From: Heterotrichella gracilis
Lineage: Eukaryota > Sar > Xanthophyceae > Tribonematales > Xanthonemataceae
Reading direction: 5' to 3'
Assembly: GCA_032358255.1 (NCBI GenBank)
Contig: JAULBX010027385.1
Location: forward strand, 154,034 to 218,033
Length of the DNA: 64,000 nucleotides
Numbering within the stretch: the stretch's first letter is position 1; the number at the start of each line of letters is the position of its first letter. This document shows positions 32,233-44,200 of the stretch, one piece after another. A program made the translations under genes and the position numbers. The notes under the pieces are model-generated. The model had not been told where the DNA came from and did no database searches. It saw only the letters and a list, made by a program, of their open reading frames with translations.

Positions 32233-35200
32233 CTAGTACATTGCCGCCGCGTGCATGCTGCCCCCCACCGAGTTGTGCAGTATGCTGGAATCGAAATCCA
32301 GCGCCGCCAGCACCCACAGGCACTGGAGTTGATCGTAGCGCAGGCGGCTCAGGGTCAGGGGCCTGCAGAGCAGTGTGAATTGTGGTAAGGTAAAATTTCA
32401 ACACCGAAATCATACCAACAGAATATTCATAAAAACTGGTGACCACTGATGTATACATGGCACAGGCACGTCTGGGGATGTATGCGATCAATTGGAAACA
32501 TACATGGCGATAAAACTTATCGCAAAAAGCAGTGAAGCAAATGTCAGGCCAAAATTATATTTGGATTATTAGAATGACGAATCAGTTATGATCATTGTAC
32601 AAGCCACATTATCTTTTCTCTGTCCCAGCGGAGATTATGCTTTCAAGGCAATCCACCCAAGCCCTCCTCCCTGGGCCCCACCACCACTGCCCGCGTGTCC
32701 CACCTCCCCCTCTTCATGTCAATATCCTCCTCCCCATGCGCGTCCAGGTAGGGCGAGGGGCGGAAGGACACCCGCCCGCATGACAGCAGCACCAGCCGCG
32801 TGTCGCGCACTAGCAGGAAGGGGGCGGTGCCTGCAAGGGGGTGGAGATGGGGGTCGAGGTTAATGGGTTGGGGTGCGCAGGCGAAGGAGTGGGACATGCA
32901 GTGCCCTGGTGCTGATGCCACGTGCTGGAACCCACTTGCAGATGCACGGGGCAGGTGGCCAAGGCAAGGTATAGTGCTGCAGCGGCGGCAGGGAATGCAA
33001 AGCCCTCTCGTGGAGTGGGGTACCCAGTGCACTCAGTCACCAAGCATTTTTTTTTGAAGGTGTCCATGTCACAAGCATCTCACATACAGGCCTGGTCTAG
33101 GCTCCCTCATCCGCAGCCTATCCTCTCCCTGCCACGCGCCAGAGCTCAGCGCATGCCCGTAGCACTGCCCAGTGCCTAAACCCTACACCCTACCTGCGCC
33201 GCATCTCAACGCGCGCCCGTAGCACTGCCCCGTGCCTAAACCCTGCTCAAAACCCTACATCCAACACCCAAAACCCTACCTGCGCCGCATCTCATCGCGT
33301 GCCCATAGCACTGCCCCGTGCTGCCCTCGGCCTTGCAGCGCAAGTCCCCACAGCACAGCAGCGTGCCGCACAGCAGGCACAGCGCGGGGTTGACGGGGGA
33401 GCGCCCGCACGCCGCGCACCCCTGCTGCATCATGCTCAGGTAGAAGTCCTGCGGGTAGGGTTTAGGGTTTAAAGTCGAGGGTTTTCGGATTGCGGTATAG
33501 GGTAAGGGTTGAGGGGCGCACACCGCACAGCCCTGCTACATCATGCTCAGGTTGAAGTCCTGCGGGTAGGGTTTAGGGTTTAGGTCCAGGTGAATTTGTA
33601 GGATTCCGGGTGTTGGCGCACTGTTGCCCACGGCACACCCCTGCACCATCACGCTCAGGTAGAGAGGTTCTGGGGTGGGGTCAAGGTGGGAGGGTTGTGA
33701 GCTGGGAGTAAACTGGTGCAGAGGTTTATACACAAGTGGGTGTGTGTGCATGTATTTTCTCGGCTTGTGGTTGATACTATTGGCCCTTACCTGGTACTGA
33801 TCAGGCAGGCGGAGCAGTGCCGGCACGCCCAACCGGAAGCCACTTCTGATCCCCGCTTCCCGAATCGATGTACTCCCCCCTTGGGCCCCAATCTCTTGCA
33901 CCCCCTGGCCGCTGCTGGAGCCCTGTGGCCGAGACCCTAGCAAGGGTATCGAGTGGCTGCTGCACACCAGGGTGCCACCTGGCGCGTCCACGTGCAAAAT
34001 CCTAGGGCCTTGGTCTGGCAGCCACTTGGCAAGCAGCTGATCCAGGTGCGGGTGGTGCGCCAGGGATGCCAGAATTTGCTGGGGACTGGGAAATCGCAGC
34101 TGGGAGCAGAGAGAGTCCACTTGGTCGATGACAGACTTGCGCCCCAGCTTGCAGGGTCGGTCCTTACCCTGGATTAGGGTGTAGAGCAGGAGCAACCTGC
34201 CAAACACGCACACCACTGGTCAGGCCACGTGGCCGTGCACAATGCCACGCTGGGAACGCCACATGGTTCCCTCGATGCGCGCCAACCCATGCACACGTCT
34301 CTCAGACCACTCCCACTGCAAATGTGCACTGAAATTCAGCGCCAACCTCATATATTGCCGCGCACACCAGCCACCACACTGTGCGTCCACCACACGCTCA
34401 CCTGACACGCAACACAGGCCCAATATCACAGAGCAACACAGGTACAGCCCAGCCCCACCCACCTCCTGAGCAGCGGCAGCAGCTAGATGCAGCAGCCCTC
34501 CACCAGCGCCACCCCCTCGATGCTATTTACGGTTTACGGTAAGGGTCTGCGGGCACACCAGCCACCGCACCATGCTCCACCCCAAGGTACACAGGCTTGG
34601 TTTCCCAGAGCGACTCCGCCCCCCTACCCAACCCCACCCACCTCCTGAGCAGCGGCAGCAGCTGGGTGCAGCAGCCCTCCACCAGCGCCACCCCCTCCCC
34701 GCTCCCCTGCGCCATCTCATGAATGGCCCACCTCAGGGCGCCTCCCAGTGTGGCCTGAGATGCATTGCCTGCCAGCGCTGCCAAGGTGGCTGCTTGGCCC
34801 ACTGCCATGGCAAACACAGGCGCCGCCACTGCCTGCCACACACAAAAACACATACATTTATTGTTTCATACACTACGGCGCTGCCGCCCTTGTGGACTAT
34901 GTATCTACTTGTTAATGGATTGTCATGTTTCAAGAAAACAGAAAAAAGGCTGACGCGAGACTCGTAGTTTTGGGGAGGCATCAGCTGCGAAGCAGTGCAC
35001 CAATTGCAACCCAACGTTTAAAACTCAACATCCTTCTTTTGCTACACATTTTCTCTGTATGGCAGGGGCAATAGTAAGGGTGGAACGCACAGGGGCAAAG
35101 AAGGTGTTACATGCTCTTAAACAACCTAGACAGACTGGCTTGGAGGTGGCCAAACCTCCACAAAACCCTGTAAGAGCGATGTCTCCCCAGCCTCCACCAA

Positions 35201-38200
35201 TTGGGTATGGTGGGGCAGTGAGCCAACACGCATCGCGATTGGCTGCCGACAGCGTTGCGTGTGCCTGATGCATAGGTTCATGGCATGGGGGAGCCATGTT
35301 CCTGGGTTTCCACCATTGCAGGCTTGCTGCACTGTCAACCTAAGAACATGGTCGCCTCCATCCATGAACCTATGCATCAGGCACACGCAACACTGTCGCC
35401 AGCCGGTGTGTGGCTGGAGAAACACTGCTTGTGCAAGGTTTTGCAGGGTTTTGTAGGGTTTTGGTCACCTCCCAGATGCACTTGCATTTCCACAGGTCGG
35501 CAATGTGGCGCAGGTATACAGCGCGGGGTGTGCGACCCTGGATATTCAAAACCCTAAACCCTAGAGTTCGTGCCTGCAGCAGTCCAAACCCATTGTGTAC
35601 CCCTCTCCGCATCGCACATGCTTCATCAAACGAGGATGCCCCCCACCGGGACAGACTTTGTAGTCGTTTAAGCGCATTTTGCGGTTTGTTTCTATGCACG
35701 CATGCATGGTGCGACGCGGATAGTGATTGGGGACCAGGGATTCTGCACCGCCCAATTTTCAGACATTGTGACAGAATTTCGACAGGCTTCTAGATAAGAT
35801 GGGGCAGCAAGGCAACTGCACCTCACTCAATCGCACCACAACACAGCGCACACACCTGAATCACCCGCACCAGGCATGTTAATATAAAAACAAGATAAAA
35901 AACCCAGACAGCATTTGTGCCTACATCGCACTCACCCGCAGCATGCCGCACACATTCCCAGTGATCCTCACCCCCTGCCCCGCCCCCCGAGGGTTGACTG
36001 CGTGGCCAAACAGCACCAGCACAAGCACAAAGGGGTCCCGCACCAAACCCTCCCAGGACCCTTCTGGGGCTGCCACACCCCCAGCATCCCCACCCCCACC
36101 AGCAGCAGCATCACCACCGGTGGGGGGTGGGGGGTGGGCCCCCGTGGCGGAGGCGGCCTGGTGCAGCAACGGCAGCAGGCATTCGAGGATGTTCACGTCG
36201 TGCAAGGGGGGTAGCGTATAGCCGGCCTGCGGCAGGGGAGGGGTGGTTAGGATTAGCAGTGTTTGACGTTTGTTGTGGGGGATCCAGTTTTTGCTTTTCA
36301 TCGCTAAATGAGGCGCATACTCATACTCGTTTTATCATTATATTTAATATTAGTATAAGTATTATTATTTAAGGCGCATGCTGCTCTTGCATGTCCAGCG
36401 TTCACACAGGGGGTGGTGTACTGTGTGCCCTTGGTAGCACACCTGCAATGATCATACACCAGAGTATGTGTGTTAACGCCTGTCCAACATAACATGAAAA
36501 AATGGTAATCTTACTAATCCTTTAAAGCATTTGTAGGTGATTGGGGAGGGATACCAATATATTAGATAATTATATTATATAATCCCTTCCAACTTGCATG
36601 CGCACCACACAATGCAGGCAAGAGCGCGTACCGCAGGCGATCCCTCCCCGCTAAACATCCATTCCATCACACCCTTGGCCACCGAGGCGCAGTCTTCCTC
36701 ACTGCCGCACCCCCACGCGCACAGCATGATCCCCAGGTGCTGCATGGCGCGCCACTGGCCAAGCTGCGCAGCCCTGATGGAGGTGTCATCTGCGTGGCAC
36801 AAAACCCTGTTTAGCTATCTCCCCCACAAGCACCTGCCCCCTATGCGCCTCCTCAAAATGCGCCAAGCTATCTGCAAGCACCTTCCCAGCAAACTGCTGT
36901 CCACACACCAACCCCTACACTGCCCTCACGCATCAACCTATTAAATAATGGTAATTAGTCATCACCACCGCCCACACACCAACCAAATCACCCCACCCCC
37001 CCGGCCCCGCACCTATCTCCCCCACCAGCACCTCCCCCCTGTGCGCCGCCTCAAAATGCGCCAGGCTATCCGCAAGCACCTTCCACACAAACGCCAAGCA
37101 GCGCACCCCCTGCTGCTCCCCCAGCCCCCGCAGCCGCCAGTAGTGCGCAACCACATCCCCGTGGGAGCCAGGCGCCACCGGTGTGGGGGGTGGGGGGGGC
37201 TGTGCATCGGGGGGGGGTGCGGCGAGTTCCCCTTGTGGTGGGGGTGGGGGTGGTGGGGCAGGGGGTGGTGGCTGTGTGGGGTCTTCCTCCTCCAGCAGGA
37301 TGTCTGCGGAGGGGTGGGGTGGGCTGGTGGGTGGTGGTGGTGGGAGTGACGGTGAGTGGTGGCGGTGGTGGGGGGTGGGAGGGTGGTGCAATGGATGTTT
37401 GCTTGGCTATCAGATGGTGCAAATTGCACACAGAGGGTATGCCCTATTAACAACAATTGCACAGCCATCACCGCCGTGGCGCACGCATCCCCGACTGTTG
37501 ACCAAATTGCCTTGGCATACCACCCCCACACCCCCAAACGGCCACACCCCACCACCACCCCACCTTCCCAGTCACCCCACTGCTCCTCCTCCTCATCCCC
37601 ATCCGCCTCCATCGCATCCCCAGGGCCAGCCCCGGGGATCGGCACAGGGACCGCCCCGCCCCCACCCCCGGCGCCCCGCCCCGCTGGCAGGATCGCCGTT
37701 ATGATGCTGTGCGGCACACGATTATAGCACAGGTACTCCAACATGTAGCCGTAGCATCGCACCGCAAATTCCGAGGCCAGCTCCGACTGAGTCCCCAGGC
37801 GCTGCGCCAGCGGGTCAGGGTCCGCGCCTGGGCGCACAGGGGTTAAGGGTTTAGGGTTCTGGCTTGAAAGTTCAGAGGTTTAGGGTTTAGGGTTCTGGCC
37901 TGGGAGTAGAGGGGTATACGGTTTAGGGTTTAGGGTTTTGGGTTGCAGCAAGTGCTTTGGGGTTTTAAGGTTCAAAGCTGGGACCACAGAGTGGGGTTAA
38001 GGGTGTGGCCATGGGACACCGTGGGTGAGGAAGTGGCTTGGTCATGTGTTGGATTCCAACGGCAGCACACGGCACGAGGGCTTGTGGGTGTCCATCCATG
38101 ACGAGTGCTTAATCATGCAAGTGGCCACATTCAAAAATCTGCAAACCCCCTAAGCAGCAGCACAAATTAATCCAGAACCGTACCTGACCCAAGCGGGACC

Positions 38201-41200
38201 CCCTCCGCATCCAGCATGGTGCCCACATGCGCCAGCAGGCCCTGCACCACATCACCCCCAGGGGTCACCTGCCCCGCGCCGGACGTGGACGCACCCCCCT
38301 CGCCCCTCCACATCCACACACCCCCCTCCTCCCCTTGATCCTCCTCCTGTGGCATATACCCCTCCGGCAGCATGCACGGCAGGAGGCTGTTGCTCATCCG
38401 CCTGCATAGTGGGCACAGCACCTCCCCCCGCCCAGGGCTGATGATATTCTGCCCCGGGTAGGCCTGCCGGCTCTCCTTCCTCCGTATTACATCCCCCTGG
38501 TACTTGGCCAAACAGCCCTGGTGCGCCTTGTGGCCACAGAACTTGGGGGTGACCACTGGGCGGGTGTCGATGGCGCTGACCTGGACGCAGCTGGGGGCGG
38601 CGGGGGGTGCGGCTGGCTGGAAGCTGCCGCCGGTGGCGTCTGGCTCCAATGTGGGCTGCTCACGCAGCGCTATGGCGGGCACTGCGGACACGTGTAGCTG
38701 CGCCTGTGGTATCACACAGCGGTGGTTCAGCGTATTGAGTTGTATTGCTTTTTTTGCAATTAGGATCAATCGTTTATTTCAGTTTCTCAAGAACCCAAAA
38801 CAATAACTTCCGATTTGCTCTATTTTCTCCCTAGAAGATGTATACAATACATTTTTGCTGTGCTATGCTCCCCTTTGGTTGTGCATACGAGACTCAAGTT
38901 AGCACATATACGATCATTCGCAGATGCAGATGGACAATCGGCAACGGTCCGCCAAGCTTGCAATGCTATGCACACAAGCAACGCACCAGCCAGCCCAGCG
39001 CCCCTGCCTCGGGCCCGCAGGAACAGAACGCGCACTGCCCCTCCGCGCCACCCCAGGTGTCGGGGTGGTTGATGGGCAGCGAGAATGGCATGGCGTCATG
39101 CATCTCAGCCTCTGGCGAGGCAGCGTCTGGGAGGCTGGAGGGGCCTGCGCCATCTGCACACATGGATACCAGGATCACAGGGGAATTCCTGAGGGGAAAC
39201 TTGGGGAAATCTCAGGTATGGGGACTAACATGCGGAGGGGGGATGTCTGTTGGATCTCAAAATATGCACCACTCAAATGAGGCCTGTGGTGAGACTGGTA
39301 TCATCTTCCTAGTCACACACCTTTTGGGAGGCAAATTATTGCGGCGGGAACCGAGACTGCACGGACCTACTTCGTCCAGAAACCGTTGACCTTTCAAAAA
39401 GCAAGGTAAACCATGCTTTATTGCCATCCTTCAGAACAATCATTGCCAAAAAATCACGACCACACACCAGATGCCATGAAACATCCCGCAAAATCCCGGG
39501 CTGCATCAACAAAAGCGTGAGGAAAACAGCCCCCATGCCACCAGCATTGAGCCATACGCACCAGTCCCCACAACCTCCTATGCATTACCTGATGCTGCCG
39601 CGCCTGTGCCACTGGCTGTAGGCAGGTCGTGGACGGACGAGAAAGCGTGCTGCTGCGCTCGCATGCCCGCCAGTGCGGCCGCCTGCCTCTCCCTTGCCCT
39701 CTTGCGCTTTTGCTCCATGGCTGCATCCCTAGCTGCGCTGTCATCCTCCTGTAAAGGAATTGCAACTTTGGTCACAAACCCGCAACGGCAATACTCGAAT
39801 GTCTATTGCTAGAATTAGGTAATAAAACTGCTATATTGAATTGATGCTGACATTGGGTTGCAAAAGTTATATATATTATAAGTTTTGGATAACCAAATGA
39901 CCGCATATGTGTTCATGGACAAAGACTATGCCATAGGGAGCCGTCACCAACAATGGCGACAATGACAGCAATGACGTTTGGCGAGCCATGTGACCAGCAC
40001 CTCCAATGGCAGGTTTTTACCACCATGTTGAAACGCAGGGGCATCACATGCTGCCCAAGACTTTGGTTATTTTGTTGAAGATACGCACACCCATGCCTCA
40101 CCTGCCGCATCTGTTGAGCGCTTGCAGGGCGACACGTGGCGACATACGCCTCCGCCGTCCTCACCAGGGACTCTGCGCATGCCCCCAGCTCCCAGGAAAT
40201 GGCGTCTTTTGCATCCCCGGGAGGCTGCCGGGCCGAGAGCACCTGATGATATACACAGCAGCTCTTTAGGGTTTAGGGTTAAGCGGTCAAGGGCAGGTTA
40301 ACCCTAACGAGCCATTGCATGTAAGGAAATAAAAATGAGGGTCATCATCTGCAGTGCAAGACCACAAATTAGCTGCTCTTGTTTTTCCTCCAGGGTTTTT
40401 TTAAATCCCAAAACACTTACCTTGAGCGTTTCCACAATCCCTGGCTGTCCCAGATAGCCCTCAGTGAGCAGAACACCAAACTGGTGTGCGGCATCATTTG
40501 AATCAGAGGGTGTGGCCCCCGCGTGCTGCTGGGATTGGAAGCGATCCAGCGACATGGCAAGCACATTCATGGCCGCCACTGCCAAATCCTCGGAGGCTGT
40601 CGAAGGGTGCAACACCGCGAACCTCAACGATGCCAGCAAGATCCTGCAGCAGACAAGGAGCTGCATCAATGCAACAGGAAACGGATGGTTGGCTGTCACT
40701 GCTGTAAGCCATGGTAGGTGCCCCTCAAGATTTACTTCTTTGAAGGGTACTTCCTCATTTTGCGCCACCCACATCTCCCAGCGGAAAGAGATTAAGGGGG
40801 GGAGAAGGGAATGCACAACGGCGGAGTGAGCAAGCCGCTGGCTCGCACCAGGCACCACAACCAGAACAGGCAACTAGGCAAGCGGAGGTCTTAGCCAATG
40901 CCAGCGTGCATGGCATGCCAAGAGGAATATTACCTGAGAAAGAAAGGAGACTCAAGAACCATGTACATGCGCTCCAGTGCTTTAGGAGGTGGTGGGGGCA
41001 TCCGCAGCTGCGATTGCGGTTGCCACAGCCCCTTGGAGCGGGCGCGCTCCAGCACCGCCTGCCTGTTGCTCTGGTTGTAGTGCAGGAAGTAGATGTCCAG
41101 CTCCTGCCAGCACTCGGGCTTCAACGAGTACTTGCCCACCTGAAGCACGCCTGGGCTGATGTAGTCTGCAACCTCTGGGAGCACCTGTTTTGAAGGTGTC

Positions 41201-44200
41201 AGTTTCTTAGCATGTATTGCAATTGTCGTTGTACATGCAATCGCAGTCGGTGGATTGTAATGTAGTCTGCAACCTCCGGGAGCACCTGTATTGCAGTTGT
41301 CATTGAACATGCATTTGCAGTGGTAAATTGCAATATAGTCTGTAACCTCTGGGCGCACCTGCACCCACACCCATGCATTGCAGTGGCGTTTTGGGGAGCA
41401 TTTATTGTCAGTCTGACAATACTTCAGATCTGTAAGAATAGAAGCTATCTATCTAGTGCACAGACACAACCACTGTTTTGTGCCACAGTGTCAAAAAAGC
41501 CTTGGCCTGAATTGGGTGATGCATAGCCACTGGAATGGCATATAATTCCTTACACCATATGACCCCAGCTGCCTCCAGTGTGCACCTTTTCAAACTCATT
41601 GTCTCCTGTCAGGTCCGACACCAGGCTATTCTGGAGCTCTGTGTGGCCCATGTCCATAAAGCACAACCAGTGTACAATCTCCCGTCGAACGCGCTTCACC
41701 TTGTCCTGTGGTCATTCAAAGCTCAGTCCGCAGCAGCGCTGGCTATGCACAGGTGCAGAATGATGTACTTGTCGTTTGTAATCAGGGATTTACGATTGCT
41801 GGATTTCGTGCCGGTGGTTAAAAAATATTGTAATTAGTTATAATCTCTGATTATAGTACACAAGGGCATAACAGTGACTGACAGCAACACCCAAATGGTG
41901 CCTCACCCACCACCAATTATTGCCCAGACACACCATGGGCACCAGCAATGGTCCCTTGGCACCCGCGCACCTGTTCCCACAGGGATCTTTCTCTCAACAA
42001 CGCCACAATAAGTCGCAACCCATCCACCACACAGCTGAGACGCTCCTGTTGCAGATTCTCCGCAATCAATGCAGAATCGCCTGTTTGGGCGCCCGAAACA
42101 AGCGCTGCTCCGCCAAATGCCCCCAACATTGATTCGGTTGTCCTGCAGTGCAAGGTGATGCACCATCCATGAGTTACCATCACAATTTAGGTAGCTTGTT
42201 TTGGGCGCAAATCTCCAAGTGACCGACCAGGCAAGCGGAAGCCACAGGGCTGCAGGGAAACCTAGCAGAAACCCATGCATGACAGGACACATGTGGTGAC
42301 TGTGCCCTTCATTGCCTATGTGCAATTCCATTCCACACCTCTCGGGCTCATCAGTAGCTAGCCACAGCTGTAGCGACAGGAAGTCCAAATCATGGGAGTT
42401 CTCCAGCCAATACCCAGCAATGGACCCATAAAACTGGGGCAATCTTCCAACCTCGTCGCCATTCCTCACCCACAGTCGTGCCACAACCTGCAAGCATTAT
42501 ACATTGTCAAGACGTTCAGCCGATAACCTGGCTGTAGCCACATGCTGGTGTTGCACAAGCACAGAAGAATTGAAAACATCCTGTTTCATGTTAAAACTCA
42601 ACGTCCTCACAACTTTACCTGCGACATCCAGCTTAGGATCTTCAAGGGAAAATAGCTGAGCGTTCGCCACCGTGGCTGTGATGGGGAGGTTGTGCCACAC
42701 AGCAGGTCACGGATCATAGAGTTGAGCCCCAGATTGCATGCTGCAGGATTGTTGTGGAAACCCAGGAGGGCACCCACTATCGAAGCAGCCATGCGGTGCA
42801 TTGCGATGTGTGCTGAGACCTGAAGGGAGAAAACACATATTGGAAAGAAGAGGCTGTGGGACTGTCGTGACCCTAAACCCCAAACCCTAAACCCAACGAT
42901 GGAAGCAGCCATGCGGTGCATTGCGATGTGAGCAGAGACCTGAAGGGAGAAAACACATGTGATACGTGACAAATCGGAAACACATATAATATGTGACATA
43001 TTGGGAAGAAGAGCCTGTGGGATTGCAGAACTCTTGACTTGCTCAGCAAGTTGCTGTCAACACCTTGACTGCAAGTATTGCTTCCAAACAGAGCACCAAG
43101 CGTATGCCGTATTATTACAGCGGATGAGCACAACACGTTTAACCTAAGGGACCATTATTTCCTGTCCCATCTTACCGACAAACCATGGAGCAGGTCATCA
43201 TAAATATGAAACGCCCCCCTGCCATGGCCCTGATTCCGTTGCCAGCGCTCTGCTGCGCGACACGCCGCATCCGCACCACTATGCAGCAACTGCACACCAC
43301 ATCCTTGATCAGTATCCAAGAAACAACAGTGAATCCAAAACAGAGGCAACAGGACCCCAACTACTTACCTGCAACTGCTCTCCCAGGGGGAGTAAGTTGC
43401 TGGGCGTTTCCGGCGAGAGGATGGCTTGCAGCATGGTGAGTCTGAACATGAACGCCACCAGCACCTCCAGCTGCACTGCATTGTACCAGTTGCCTGTCTC
43501 GTACTCAACAGCAGCTCCAACTCTGTGCACGTGGCTGTGCATGCCCTCCATCAGCGTCAGGGCTTCCGTGATCTTGCCCTCAAACAGGTCTGCTTTCCTG
43601 GTTGTCAGCAGGTACTTGACAACCGCTGGGTGCGCCAACACAAGGCGCAGATCTGCCAACACTCGTAGGTATGTCCTCCCTGCATGAAAATCAATAAGCA
43701 CCACATCCGAAGGATTGCCACACAATGCATCAGTGTGCGAAAATTCCATGCATAAATTGCAGCTGGACACGAAGAAAGATAACATGCAAGACGTGGGATG
43801 ATGCGCTCAGCCACCTATCAGCCTGCACGGAGTTGCCACCTGGGTTCACCTAACCTGCGAGAATCTTTAAGATAGCACACGCACTACAACTACAACGCCA
43901 TGGAAGTTGACAGTACACATTGCCTGCCAACTTTGCTGCTGCATGTGTGCTGCACGATCACATCATTGCTAGAATGAATGTGGCCTCGCAGCCCAACCAG
44001 CCAACCTATGCAACCTGTACCTCGGATGTATTCATGGTCAGCATGGACGGTGGTTGTGTCTGGCCCCCGTGTGGCTGCCCTTGTCAGCATGGTGAGCAGA
44101 GTCTCAATGAGCACATCCAGCACACAGTCCTCATACACCATCACAATCGTCACCTCCTGGAACAAGCAAAGAAGACGTAAGCAGAGACACCAGCACACCA

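Noticed and set aside
34130-34175. Possible internal donor (ccagggtaaggacc) splitting PRT6 exon 25
   Set aside because: The reading frame continues unbroken to the next supported junction at 33791 and total phase fits without it.
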